Origin: Mariniblastus sp.
GTDB lineage: Bacteria; Planctomycetota; Planctomycetia; Pirellulales; Pirellulaceae
Length of the DNA: 64,000 nucleotides
Direction of reading: 5' to 3'
Assembly: GCA_029251085.1 (NCBI GenBank)
Contig: JAQXDZ010000033.1
Coordinates: 62,001 to 126,000 of the forward strand
The notes under the pieces were generated by a model, which worked only from the letters and a program-made list of their open reading frames with translations, was not told where the DNA came from and made no database searches. The translations under genes were made by a program, and so were the position numbers. Positions within the stretch are counted from its first letter, which is position 1, and every line of letters starts with the position of its first letter. Below, piece by piece: positions 26,084-35,201 of the stretch.

Positions 26084-27112
26084 GTGGCTAAGGTTTTTAT
26101 TACCGGCGGAACTGGTTGCATTGGTGCAGTCACGGTTTATCAATTGATTACTCAGTACGGCGATGAGATTGAGCAGGTATTGATCGGTAGTCGGTCATCT
26201 AGCACCGACCAGCTTGAGATTTGGTTTGGCGAGAGTCTTCAACAGTACGTCAACGAAGGTAAGATCGCGTTTGCCCAAGTTGATATTGGTGACCAGCAAT
26301 CGCTCCAGGGCACGCTGGAGACCTTCAAGCCAACCCATGTGATCCACTTGGGAGCCTTGCAAAGTCCTGATTGCGCGTCGGACCCTGCAAAGGGATTGGC
26401 CGTTAATTTAGCAGGGACCATGAGTCTCTTTAATATGATCGAAGCTTTGGATCCGCCTTTGAAACGAATGGTGTTTGCCAGTTCGGGCGCAGTGTACGGT
26501 AAGCGTGCGATGTATCCAGAGGCAACGGTTTCCGAAAATGCTCAGCTTTCACCGCCAAATTTATATGGAGTTTGGAAAGTTGCAGGCGAACACTTAGCAA
26601 CTCTATTTCATGAGAACACAGGAATCCCAACTGTTTCTCTTCGCCTCAATACGACCTTCGGTCCTGGGAGAGATCAGGGGACGACCTCGGCTCCTACTAA
26701 GGTAATGAAGTCTTTGGTGCTGGGCGCGAATGAGGGTGAATCAATGCCATTCGAAATGCCCTATCGCGGACGTGAAAACTATCACTACGTTGAGGATGTT
26801 GGAGCTCATTTTGCGGGGGTTTGCATGTTGCCTTTCGAGGGGTGTCAGGCCTTCAACATTAAAGGCAAGACGATTGAGGTTTCTCAATTTCTGGAAATGG
26901 TCAAAGCGATCGCAGTTGAATTGGGAATCGATGAGTTTCTTGAAACCGGAATTGCCGCAGATGCGACTCCCAATTTGTTTATCTGTGATCTCGATGACGC
27001 TGCCGTTGAGGCTCAGTTTCCAGGTTTGCCACGGACGCCAATTGACGAGGGAATCAGGAAGACCATTGAGAGATTCCGCGTGATGGTGACCGCCGGCCGC
27101 GTGAAAATCTAA
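26084..27112 (+). CDS. Extended SDR (NAD-dependent epimerase/dehydratase family)
   Basis: The product is 342 residues. The N-terminal NAD-binding motif is VFITGGTGCIGAVT (4-17). THVIHLGALQSPDC near 84 and MVFASSGAVYGKRAMYP near 128 (Ser of the active site) follow, then the YxxxK motif in LYGVWKVAGEHL near 162 (Tyr and Lys). The region RLNTTFGPGRDQGTTSAPT and YHYVEDVGAHFAG completes the extended-SDR pattern. Members include sugar-nucleotide epimerases, and also sugar and uronate dehydrogenases. In this cluster, which lacks other nucleotide-sugar genes, a free sugar or sugar-acid substrate seems more likely, but that is inference. It lies 130 bases downstream of the first zinc dehydrogenase. 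Confidence 0.85.
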   Translation: MAKVFITGGTGCIGAVTVYQLITQYGDEIEQVLIGSRSSSTDQLEIWFGESLQQYVNEGKIAFAQVDIGDQQSLQGTLETFKPTHVIHLGALQSPDCASDPAKGLAVNLAGTMSLFNMIEALDPPLKRMVFASSGAVYGKRAMYPEATVSENAQLSPPNLYGVWKVAGEHLATLFHENTGIPTVSLRLNTTFGPGRDQGTTSAPTKVMKSLVLGANEGESMPFEMPYRGRENYHYVEDVGAHFAGVCMLPFEGCQAFNIKGKTIEVSQFLEMVKAIAVELGIDEFLETGIAADATPNLFICDLDDAAVEAQFPGLPRTPIDEGIRKTIERFRVMVTAGRVKI

Positions 27113-27217
27113 TCGAGTTTTAAGTGGATAGGTTTGAGACAGTAGTTTATTGGGGTTGGCTATTTGCAGCTCTGCCCCTTGCCACCAAGTAAATGCAAAA
27201 AAAGAAGAGCGATTTAA

Positions 27218-28237
27218 ATGAAAGCGATCGAAATTTCAAAACCGGGTGTCGTTTGTATTACCGAACGGGAGAAGCCAGTCCCGAATAGCGGTGAGGTTTT
27301 GTTGAAAGTTAATCGTGTCGGGTACTGTGGCAGCGATCTTGGAGCATTCAAAGGGCTTAATCCTTTGGTCACCTACCCACGTGTGCCGGGCCACGAAATT
27401 GGTGCGACGATCGTGGAACTCGGCGGTGACGTTGAAGGTTGGACGGTTGGGCAGGAGGTTTTAGTAATTCCTTATTCCAGTTGCGGTGAGTGCTCGGCTT
27501 GCCGGAAAGAACGGTTTAACTGCTGCATGAAAAACGAAACGCTTGGTGTTCAACGCGAAGGCATGCTGTGTGAATATGCCACTGCTCCCGTTGAAAAGTT
27601 GATAGCTTCCGAAAAATTGTCGTTGCAGGAACTGGCACTGGTGGAGCCTTTGACTGTCGGTTTTCACGCGGTTGCGCGTGGGCAGGTAACAGCAGGCGAT
27701 ACTGTTGCAGTGATCGGGTGCGGTGCAATTGGATTGGGAGTCATTGCTGGCGCGAAATTCCGTAATGCCCGAGTAATTGCGATCGACATCGAAGACGGTA
27801 AGTCATCTGTTGCCAAGGCCTGTGGCGCGACTGAGTTTGTTAATTCCAGTCAAGAGAATGTAGGTGAGCGGTTGAAGGAGCTGACTGGCGGGCATGGGCC
27901 GGATGTGATCATCGAGGCTGTCGGGCATCCCGCAACTTATCGAATGGCTGTGGAAGAAGTCTGCTTCGCGGGTCGAGTGGTTTACATCGGGTGGGCAAAG
28001 GCTCCGATAGAGTATGAGACGAAATTCTTCGTACTGAAGGAACTGGATATCCGCGGGTCGAGAAATGCGTTGCCCGAAGATTTTCGAGATGTGATCACCA
28101 TGCTTGAGTCAGGTAGTTTCCCGCTTGAGTCGGTAATTACCAAAACTGTACCAATGTTGGAAGCACCTGCAGCGATGGATGCATGGGCGGCTGACCCAGG
28201 TAGTATTACGAAAATTCAAATTGATTTAGATGCTTAG
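27218..28237 (+). CDS. Zinc-dependent sugar-acid dehydrogenase, L-galactonate-5-dehydrogenase-like
   Basis: The product is 339 residues. The catalytic zinc site is in [11 protein letters not shown] (Cys38) and [11 protein letters not shown] (His63/Glu64). The structural zinc loop has [15 protein letters not shown] near 89-104, and the NAD motif is [12 protein letters not shown] near 164. Several stretches resemble the Escherichia coli L-galactonate 5-dehydrogenase LgoD/YjjN: the opening ...[11 protein letters not shown], [20 protein letters not shown] near 208 and [13 protein letters not shown] near 270. That enzyme makes D-tagaturonate. The next gene encodes a tagaturonate epimerase-like protein, which makes this assignment coherent. 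A threonine- or idonate-dehydrogenase-like activity remains possible. A clear ribosome site (AAGAAGAGCG) precedes the ATG. Confidence 0.82.
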   Translation: MKAIEISKPGVVCITEREKPVPNSGEVLLKVNRVGYCGSDLGAFKGLNPLVTYPRVPGHEIGATIVELGGDVEGWTVGQEVLVIPYSSCGECSACRKERFNCCMKNETLGVQREGMLCEYATAPVEKLIASEKLSLQELALVEPLTVGFHAVARGQVTAGDTVAVIGCGAIGLGVIAGAKFRNARVIAIDIEDGKSSVAKACGATEFVNSSQENVGERLKELTGGHGPDVIIEAVGHPATYRMAVEEVCFAGRVVYIGWAKAPIEYETKFFVLKELDIRGSRNALPEDFRDVITMLESGSFPLESVITKTVPMLEAPAAMDAWAADPGSITKIQIDLDA

Positions 28238-28307
28238 GCTTTTAGCATTTAGAAACTAAACGCCCCCAACTTCCAGAGATTGCACGAAAGATAGTAGGAA
28301 TTTAATT

Positions 28308-29573
28308 ATGGCACTTGTTATTGAAAAGTTTTCATTTGGCGTAGGCGATCGATTTGCCCATCAGGGAAAAGCGCAATTAGCCGCAATTATGAAAGCTGCC
28401 CAACAGGGGGTGGAGATTGTTCCCGTTTGGAATAAGTCAAACCGCGAGCATCAGACCATCGGATCGGAGATCGCAAGTTGCCGAATCGCCGCGGACGCTG
28501 CGGTTCGTGATTTAGGCTGGGAGAAATCTCATTACGTCGATGCTGATCATATCAATCTTGAGATTGTAGATCCGTTTCTCGCCAGTAGTGATTTCTATAC
28601 GATTGACGTCGCGGATGCGATTGGTCAACCGGCGGATGCAGCGGAGGTTGAGGCGTTCGTCGATTCCGTCTCAGAGTTAGTTGGCTCGTTGTCGATTGAA
28701 GGAATTTCTGAACCATTGGAAATGACCCGAGAGACCATTGCGGCAACAGCAAATCAGTACCTCAAGGCGGTTCAATTGGCTGGAGAAATCTATCGCTATA
28801 TCGTCTCAAAAAATGGCGAAGGAACATTCGTTACGGAGGTGTCGATGGACGAGACGGACAGTCCTCAAACCCCTCCTGAATTGCTGGTTATCCTCGCGGC
28901 AGTCGCGCAGCAAGGAATTCCAATCCAAACGATCGCCCCCAAGTTTACCGGACGCTTTAATAAAGGGGTCGATTATGTTGGCGACGTTAATCAATTCGAA
29001 AAAGAATTTGAGGACGATCTGGCTGTGATTGCTTACGCGATTCAACAGTATGGACTTCCTGAAAACCTCAAATTAAGTGTCCATTCGGGAAGTGATAAAT
29101 TTTCTATTTACGGTCCAATTCGCCGTGCATTGGAAAAGACCGGGGCGGGACTGCACATTAAAACCGCTGGAACTACCTGGTTGGAGGAACTGATTGGACT
29201 CGCTGAATTCGGCGGCGAGGGTCTTGAATTGGCAAAAGAAGTTTATACCCAGGCTTATGAGAATTCGGAAGCACTGTGCGCACCCTACGCGACTGTGATT
29301 GACATCGATCCAACCTGCCTACCACAACCTAGCGATGTTGCCGATTGGACATCGTCACAATACGTTAATGCACTGCGACACAATCCAGGGCATCCGGAAT
29401 TCAATTCGTCGTTTCGACAGTTGCTGCATGTTGGTTATAAAATTGCAGCGAAAATGGGCGACCGCTACCTAAATATGTTGGATACCTGTGAAGAGTCCAT
29501 TAGTCGAAACGTAACTGAAAATCTTTACGAGCGGCATTTAAAGCCACTGTTTCTAAGCGAGATTGAATCGTAA
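28308..29573 (+). CDS. uxaE: Tagaturonate epimerase (UxaE) family protein
   Basis: The product is 421 residues. Blocks match the UxaE family, which interconverts D-tagaturonate and D-fructuronate: FSFGVGDRFAHQGKAQL (9-24), HYVDADHIN (75-83, His81), FYTIDVADAIG (96-106), TEVSMDETDSPQTPPEL (176-192), LSVHSGSDKFSIY (256-268, His259), LHIKTAGTTWLEE (282-294) and RQLLHVGYK near 385. His81, the Glu177/Asp181 region, His259 and His283 are likely metal or acid-base residues by conservation. The gene is last in a rightward set of four and follows a dehydrogenase resembling the enzyme that produces tagaturonate. It converges on fhcB with a gap of only 6 bases. Substrate specificity is inferred. Confidence 0.85.
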   Translation: MALVIEKFSFGVGDRFAHQGKAQLAAIMKAAQQGVEIVPVWNKSNREHQTIGSEIASCRIAADAAVRDLGWEKSHYVDADHINLEIVDPFLASSDFYTIDVADAIGQPADAAEVEAFVDSVSELVGSLSIEGISEPLEMTRETIAATANQYLKAVQLAGEIYRYIVSKNGEGTFVTEVSMDETDSPQTPPELLVILAAVAQQGIPIQTIAPKFTGRFNKGVDYVGDVNQFEKEFEDDLAVIAYAIQQYGLPENLKLSVHSGSDKFSIYGPIRRALEKTGAGLHIKTAGTTWLEELIGLAEFGGEGLELAKEVYTQAYENSEALCAPYATVIDIDPTCLPQPSDVADWTSSQYVNALRHNPGHPEFNSSFRQLLHVGYKIAAKMGDRYLNMLDTCEESISRNVTENLYERHLKPLFLSEIES

Positions 29574-29579
29574 GTTGAT

Positions 29580-30842
29580 TTAAGACTGGGCGGTTAGATC
29601 CTGGCGAATCTTTTCAAGAATCGCTTCGGCGGAAATCCAGTCGTTAGGTTGGGCTTTTTTAAGCGGCATTGAAACGTTGTCGATTCGGCAGTGTTCACCT
29701 GCTTCGTTAAGCCCCGGGATTCCCATTTGGAATTGGACGTTCGCCTCGATTGCTTGAGTGGAAAAGGCGATCCGTGGGATGGTTTGGAGGTGGGTTCGCG
29801 CGGGTTCCGAAAGTCGTTCAACAACCTCAGTCCCACTGAGGTTAGAGGCAAACAGAATTGCGTCGCATTGCTGATTTCGCAGCATTGACTCGGCTGAAAA
29901 TTCTAAACCATGGCTTCGTGGGTGGCCGAGGTTGTGATTGACGGCGAAGGGGAATCCGCTGCTCCAAGCCAAGACGTTCTCGGCACTTTGAGCGTTGTTG
30001 TCTGAGCGAAGCTTCAAGCTTACAAATCGAGTGATGTCGTTTAGACTTCGAATAAGTCGCGATATTGAATCGCCGGCGAGGTCAAATCTAGAGTTTTCAG
30101 TGACTTGCTCAAAAAAGATAGAGCCGTATTTCGCTTCGACTAACTCTTTGGTGAGTTCGTTGGCGGTATTTTCAATAGTGTTTGAAGCGTCTGCTTGAGA
30201 CTCTGATGTTTGAGTATTGCTTTGCGGTGCTAATTGACTTCGAACGTGGCCTAATAATTCGGAAGCACTCTCAACGGGAACCTGAATAAAGCGATTGGCA
30301 ATTTTTGTGGTAGCTGTTTCCCGATCACCGACAACTAAGATTCGCTGTAATCGATCCGTATCTTTTGATTTGATCCGTTCCAGGAGTCGCGGGTGGGTGG
30401 TTTCAGGATCGCAAAACCAAAAAACAATTAGATCTGAGCGACTCTTGATTTCTCCGAGGGTAGCCGTGACCTTTCCAATTTTTTGAAGCGAAAAAATACT
30501 TGAGCGACCATGGTTTGTCAGCGTAGTATCAATCGTCGCTCTTGTGATATCTGCAATTTTCCAGGAAGCTTGTTGAGCTTCAGTGGAAAGGTGATCGAGG
30601 CCGCAGATCAGAGGGGATTTTGCTTGCTTAAGTAATTGGCTGGCGGCTTGAACGGCTTGGTCAAGCGTCGCAGCCTCGCCATTGACAAAATGAGTCTGTG
30701 TTGGCGAGCAGGGCTGAGCGAAATACTGGCTTCCCAGTGCGCAAGTGTTTTTAGGACGCCATTGGTCTGCGCGAGAATCGATCTCAATGTCATCACAAAG
30801 AAGTGTGCATCCGGCGCAAATTAATTTTTCTGGTTTTTGCAT
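29580..30842 (-). CDS. fhcB: Formylmethanofuran dehydrogenase subunit B-like protein (FhcB)
   Basis: The ATG at 30842 gives about 420 residues, starting MQKPEKLICAGCTLLCDDIE. The N-terminal Cys cluster (CxxCxxxC) and the segment KIGKVTATLGEIKSRSDLIVFW with CDPETTHPRLLERI near 157 are typical of FmdB/FwdB/FhcB, as is FPFAVNHNLGHPRSHGLEF near 310. In bacteria FhcB belongs to a formyltransferase/hydrolase complex of H4MPT-linked one-carbon metabolism, known in planctomycetes. The other subunits (A, C, D) are not in the window; planctomycete C1 genes are often scattered. At the site where archaeal enzymes have the metal-ligand Cys before His-Gly, this protein has TLTNHGRSS, so the ligand appears missing. 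It lies 19 bases after astD on the same strand. Confidence 0.85.
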   Translation of the reverse strand: MQKPEKLICAGCTLLCDDIEIDSRADQWRPKNTCALGSQYFAQPCSPTQTHFVNGEAATLDQAVQAASQLLKQAKSPLICGLDHLSTEAQQASWKIADITRATIDTTLTNHGRSSIFSLQKIGKVTATLGEIKSRSDLIVFWFCDPETTHPRLLERIKSKDTDRLQRILVVGDRETATTKIANRFIQVPVESASELLGHVRSQLAPQSNTQTSESQADASNTIENTANELTKELVEAKYGSIFFEQVTENSRFDLAGDSISRLIRSLNDITRFVSLKLRSDNNAQSAENVLAWSSGFPFAVNHNLGHPRSHGLEFSAESMLRNQQCDAILFASNLSGTEVVERLSEPARTHLQTIPRIAFSTQAIEANVQFQMGIPGLNEAGEHCRIDNVSMPLKKAQPNDWISAEAILEKIRQDLTAQS

Positions 30843-30861
30843 GTTCAAAAATGTTCTGCGT

Positions 30862-32331
30862 TTAAAGTCCAATGCCAGTCAGCGGTTTTTCCGGCATCGA
30901 GAGCTTTTGGGATTCAATGGAAGCGACGGGGTAAGAGCAGTAATCAACGGCGAAATAAGCGCTGGGTCGGTGGTTACCGCTTAGACCGCAGCCTCCAAAT
31001 GGCAGTTTTCCACTGGCGCCGGTCGTCTGGCGATTCCAGTTAACAATTCCAGCGCGAATTTGATGGATGAATTGTCGATAATATTGCTCGTTATCGCTGA
31101 GAAGGCCGGCGGAAAGGCCATAGTCGGTGCGGTTGGCTTCCTCAATAGCTTCATCGAAATTCTTGACCCATCGTAGATTCAATAGCGGCCCGAAGAGTTC
31201 TTCGTCACCGAGGTTGTCCACCTGAGTCACGTCGAGCAATCCGGGAGAAATCAAAGCTCCGCAATTTCTTTGACTTTGCATTTCGATAATCGGCTGTGCT
31301 CCACGGCTGATCAATTCAGCTTGAGCTGAGAGCAGACGTTTGCCTGCTGCTGAGGAAATGAGAGAACCCATGAAGGGTTGAGGTTCATCGTCGTAAAAGC
31401 CAAACGTGACTCGTCCTATCATGTCTTCGAGCGTGCTTAGGAATTTATGTCCCTCGGCATCATCAATCAGAATTAGTCGGCGAGCACAGGTGCATCGTTG
31501 TCCAGCGGTCATGTAGGCCGAGAGAACGGTCAGGTAGGCGGCGGCAGTAAAGTCGTTAATGTCATGCACAATCAGTGGGTTGTTGCCCCCCATTTCGAGT
31601 GCGAGAATTTTTTGAGGAAAAGGAGCGAGTGTTTTGTGAAGGGCTTTGCCGGCAGCGCTGGAACCGGTGAAAAATAGGCCGTCCAATTCTGTGTGTGAGG
31701 CGATCGCTTCTCCTACATCGCGTCCACCCTGGACAAGATTGAGTACGCCAGGTGGCAGGCCGGACTCGAGCCATTTCATGACCATCCATTGCCCGACTGC
31801 CGGTGTCATTTCACTTGGTTTAAAAACACAGACATTGCCAGTGATGAGGGCTGGGACGATGTGGCCGTTGGCTAAGTGAGCTGGGAAATTAAATGGCCCA
31901 AGCACACCACAGACCCCATGCGGTTTGTAGCGAGTAACGGCGAGCGCTCCGGCAATTTCGAATTGAGTGGTATCTCGGCGATTTCGAAATGCATCGATGG
32001 AAAGATCAATTTTTGCTGCTACTGCCCCGGCCTCGGTTTTTGATTCCCAGATGGGCTTTCCTGTTTCTCTCGCAATCAACAGAGCAAGTTCTTCGGAAGA
32101 TGCTTTGACATTATCTCGATAGGCTTCGGCAATTTTAATTCGAGATTCAACACTCAAATCCCACCACGGGCCAAATGCAGTTCTCGCCGCTGCGAATGCA
32201 GCGTCTATTTGAGATGGTGTGGCTGTTTGACCTGACCAGATTACAGAGTCATCAACAGGGCAGGTCGATTCGAGAGTCTCCCCTGCTCCGTCGATCCATT
32301 CTCCGCCAATTTGCAGTTGGGATTCTAACAT
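30862..32331 (-). CDS. astD: Succinylglutamate-semialdehyde dehydrogenase
   Basis: The product is 489 residues, an aldehyde dehydrogenase. LGPFNFPAHLANGHIVPAL near 140, KPSEMTP near 165, LFFTGSSAAGKALH near 210, the catalytic Glu in LALEMGGNNPLIVHD near 240 and the catalytic Cys in TAGQRCTCARRLIL near 275 are visible. SQRNCGALISPGLLDVT and KLPFGGCGLSGNHRPSAYF are typical of AstD. It oxidises N-succinylglutamate 5-semialdehyde to N-succinylglutamate, the fourth step of the arginine succinyltransferase pathway. It is directly downstream of astA (59 bases) and an AstC-like aminotransferase, supporting this role over other aldehyde dehydrogenases. Confidence 0.9.
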   Translation of the reverse strand: MLESQLQIGGEWIDGAGETLESTCPVDDSVIWSGQTATPSQIDAAFAAARTAFGPWWDLSVESRIKIAEAYRDNVKASSEELALLIARETGKPIWESKTEAGAVAAKIDLSIDAFRNRRDTTQFEIAGALAVTRYKPHGVCGVLGPFNFPAHLANGHIVPALITGNVCVFKPSEMTPAVGQWMVMKWLESGLPPGVLNLVQGGRDVGEAIASHTELDGLFFTGSSAAGKALHKTLAPFPQKILALEMGGNNPLIVHDINDFTAAAYLTVLSAYMTAGQRCTCARRLILIDDAEGHKFLSTLEDMIGRVTFGFYDDEPQPFMGSLISSAAGKRLLSAQAELISRGAQPIIEMQSQRNCGALISPGLLDVTQVDNLGDEELFGPLLNLRWVKNFDEAIEEANRTDYGLSAGLLSDNEQYYRQFIHQIRAGIVNWNRQTTGASGKLPFGGCGLSGNHRPSAYFAVDYCSYPVASIESQKLSMPEKPLTGIGL

Positions 32332-32390
32332 TAGGTCTTTTCGGGTGAATTGTGAATCAGATAAATTGCAGTTTGTTAACCCAACTTACG

Positions 32391-33416
32391 TCACTTTGGA
32401 TCGGGTTTTAAATTGATACAACGAACACGGTCGCCAATTTTTAGATTGAGTCGCAGTGCCGTTACCTGGTCAATCGTAACACCATCCTGATTCCAAGCGG
32501 TGGTTCCGAGGCAGGTTCGGAAGTCGAGTTTGGCATTGGAGATCAATTGTTGCGATGCATTTGGGAAAGAATCTTCAATGCAGGTGACGACACCGCTGGA
32601 TGATTCTTTGACCGCGCGGATTTGATCGACTTCACAATGCATGGTTGGCCCCCCGTCAAAAATATCGACTAATTGTCGAAATTCAAATCCTTCCGTTTCC
32701 AGAACTTTTAACGCAGGCAGAGTATTTTCGTGGACTTGGCCAATGACCTTTTGGGCATCTTCCGGCAGGAGGGGGATATAAATTGGGTGTTTGGGCATTA
32801 AGTCCGCGATGAATTTTTTCGATTGGCTCGTAAGCGTTTCTGCTTTTGGGAAGTCGATCTGAAAAAAGTGCGATCCAATGGCACCCCAAAGCGGTGACTT
32901 GCCATCCTTGCCAACAATTCCACGCATTTCGGCAACCATCTCCTTTTCAAAACGATCTCTGAACTCGGCGATAAACAGAAATCTGGAAAGACTAAGCAGT
33001 CTTCCATGTCCACTGCCCCAGTAATCCGGCGACAAGAATAGACTGCCTATTTCGCTGGGCCCATTATGTTCTTCGCGGAGATGGAGCACGTTGATGGTTT
33101 TAAAAACGCCCAGTTCTTCCGAATTGTGATGGGATTCCTTGATTTCGTAAGAGTACATCGGCTCGAAACCGCCAATTTTTGAATAGATCGAGCAGGTACC
33201 GACAATTTTACCGTGAGCCAAATCTTCCATTACAAAAACATAGGGCTGACCACTTGGCTTTCCCAATTTCTGCTGGAAGGCAAAGATAGATTTTTCAATC
33301 CGGGATTCCAGTTCGTCTTTCGAAATCTTCAGCGTGGTTAACCCGTATTCGGATTTCTGAATCAACTCGAACAACGGGTCAAGATCCGATTCGTGAACTC
33401 TTCGTACGATCAACAT
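32391..33416 (-). CDS. astA: Arginine N-succinyltransferase
   Basis: The product is 341 residues, the usual AstA length. The N-terminal LIVRRVHESDLDPLFELIQK and GLTTLKISKDELESRIEKS are family-typical, followed by YVFVMEDLAHGKIVGTCSIY near 79, EIGSLFLSPDYWGSGHGRLLS near 121, the KSPLWGAIGSHFFQIDFPKAE block near 178 and FDGGPTMHCEVDQIRAV near 259. AstA transfers succinyl from succinyl-CoA to the alpha-amino group of arginine, the committed step of the AST pathway. The C-terminal RVRCINLKPD segment ends the protein. The gene lies 93 bases downstream of a class III aminotransferase and precedes astD. Confidence 0.92.
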   Translation of the reverse strand: MLIVRRVHESDLDPLFELIQKSEYGLTTLKISKDELESRIEKSIFAFQQKLGKPSGQPYVFVMEDLAHGKIVGTCSIYSKIGGFEPMYSYEIKESHHNSEELGVFKTINVLHLREEHNGPSEIGSLFLSPDYWGSGHGRLLSLSRFLFIAEFRDRFEKEMVAEMRGIVGKDGKSPLWGAIGSHFFQIDFPKAETLTSQSKKFIADLMPKHPIYIPLLPEDAQKVIGQVHENTLPALKVLETEGFEFRQLVDIFDGGPTMHCEVDQIRAVKESSSGVVTCIEDSFPNASQQLISNAKLDFRTCLGTTAWNQDGVTIDQVTALRLNLKIGDRVRCINLKPDPK

Positions 33417-33509
33417 ATTTTTGCCGTTGGCAGAGTGATTTTAGGATTTGAAAGAGTGCTGTAAAAAGTCTCGGTTGCCTGCAAACGTTAGTTTGGCGGA
33501 GTTCTAAAA

Positions 33510-34919
33510 TTATCCTGCCATCTCCGCGACAACGCTTTCGATTATTTGACAGGCGAGATCGATGTGTGACTCATCAATGCACCCTAGAGGCAAGAGAAAG
33601 CGAACCCGACTGGGGTTCCCGCCGGCCATGAATGACATGAGTCCGGCGTGATAGAGTCGTTTTACCAATTCACTGGCAATCTCTGGAGTTCCATCGAACG
33701 GTGTAAACGCGACCATCCCTCCTACACCATGCGGGCCACTAATTGAGCCGGGGTATTTTTCACCAATGGCTTGCAGCCGTTGCGAGAAATACTGATTGAA
33801 GCGTACGTTTTTACCGTCCGGCCCAAAATTGCCATTCTCGATCAACCCTGAAACAATGGCGTGCGCGGCCATAATGGCCCAGGTGCTGCCGGTAAAAGTT
33901 TGGCTGATTAGCCCTGGCTTAGGAGCGTATTCATCGGTGAATAGGGTCGCGCAGACCTGTGAGATTTTCCCAATTGTGACCAAGTCAACATCTTGATCGA
34001 GTCCAAAATGCTGGAAAGCATACGGCCTTGTTGTCCGGCAAAATGTTTGAACCTCGTCGGCAATAACCGCAATGTTGTTTTCATGGGCGACTTCGATCAA
34101 GGCCTTGAAGAATTCGGTGTTACCTTCGTAGTAACCACCCTCACCCTGTACCAACTCCATCCAAAGTGCCGCGTGTTTTCCAGGAAAACGATCGATATGG
34201 TATTTCATCCGGCGAACGGCGTAGGCGATACTTTTTTCCGGGTTGTTTTCATCAAAAAATGGGACGTAGTCGACCGCAATTGTATCGGGTAAACCAACCC
34301 GGTATTTGGCTTTGTCGGTCACCTGTGCGAGTCCGAGTGTGCGTCCGGCAAAGCAGTGGGTAAAGGCAATGACTCGATTGGCTGGATAATTTTTTTGAAA
34401 GGCCATCTTCAGTGAGTTTTCATTAGCCATTGCACCGCTGGTTGTGAGGAAGCAGTGTTTTAATCCTGCCCCAGATTCGCATGCAACATCCGTCAGTAGT
34501 TTTACAATGTCGCAACTGCTCGTGTTTTGCTGCAGGTTACCCTGCATGACTGTGTCGCTCATCGCGGCATCAATTCCAGCATTGATCAAGCGGGGATGAC
34601 TGTGGCCATAACCATGAACGCCAATGCCGGTAATTAAATCGAGTTTTACACTTCCGTCAGCTAGTTCAACGAACGGACCGTTTCCAATCCCACTTCCCAA
34701 ATAAGGGAAGAAAGTTTTTCCGCCTCGAATCGCTCCAAATTGCTCCAGTTGTTGTTCGTAGTTGGCTGCGAGTTCAGGCCGAGGGGGACGCACCGAAACC
34801 AGAGTTTCTTGATGCTCGGCGACGGCGGCGAGTATGAGCTTTTTCGCCTCGGCTAAGCGAGGATCGTTGTTGAGCTTGTCGGCTGCGAGCAAAGGTTCGG
34901 AGGTCATCTTCAGACTCAT
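33510..34919 (-). CDS. Class III PLP aminotransferase (AstC-like role)
   Basis: The product is 469 residues, longer than typical AstC because of an N-terminal extension of about 50 residues. Class III features are LDLITGIGVHGYGHSHPRLI near 95, FLTTSGAMANENSLKMA near 154, IAVIADEVQTFCRTTRP near 267 (Asp of the PLP site), DVDLVTIGKISQVCATLF near 293 (probable Schiff-base Lys in GKISQ) and TFTGSTWAIMAAHAI near 325. The position beside astA and astD suggests it transaminates succinylornithine. It also resembles acetylornithine or lysine-type aminotransferases, so the substrate is inferred from context. Transcription continues leftward into astA and astD. Confidence 0.82.
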   Translation of the reverse strand: MSLKMTSEPLLAADKLNNDPRLAEAKKLILAAVAEHQETLVSVRPPRPELAANYEQQLEQFGAIRGGKTFFPYLGSGIGNGPFVELADGSVKLDLITGIGVHGYGHSHPRLINAGIDAAMSDTVMQGNLQQNTSSCDIVKLLTDVACESGAGLKHCFLTTSGAMANENSLKMAFQKNYPANRVIAFTHCFAGRTLGLAQVTDKAKYRVGLPDTIAVDYVPFFDENNPEKSIAYAVRRMKYHIDRFPGKHAALWMELVQGEGGYYEGNTEFFKALIEVAHENNIAVIADEVQTFCRTTRPYAFQHFGLDQDVDLVTIGKISQVCATLFTDEYAPKPGLISQTFTGSTWAIMAAHAIVSGLIENGNFGPDGKNVRFNQYFSQRLQAIGEKYPGSISGPHGVGGMVAFTPFDGTPEIASELVKRLYHAGLMSFMAGGNPSRVRFLLPLGCIDESHIDLACQIIESVVAEMAG

Positions 34920-35201
34920 TGGATAGCGAAGGAATAAACTTTAAGGAACGCGGTTAGCGCTGAGACTATCTTAGGTGCAAACAGTGGTTTCAAAAAGACA
35001 GAAGTTGTCACATCTTGCTTTCTCAAGACTTTGTGCAGCGAGCGTCGCCGGCATATTTCTCAAATTTAGCATCGACTTTTTTGGGTGCAATTGGCGGTGA
35101 GCACGGCAGGGCTTCGCCGATTTGGATTAGCTGACCATTTTGGCTGTTTTTGCGGGGGGATTGGGCAAGTTTCAGATTTGATTGCAACGGTGAAAACAGG
35201 A
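34920..35201. other. Intergenic gap upstream of the AST genes
   Basis: A 282-base gap lies between the M20 hydrolase gene and the aminotransferase gene, both leftward. It should contain the aminotransferase-astA-astD promoter. No ORF, tRNA or terminator-like hairpin is apparent to me. Confidence 0.4.
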
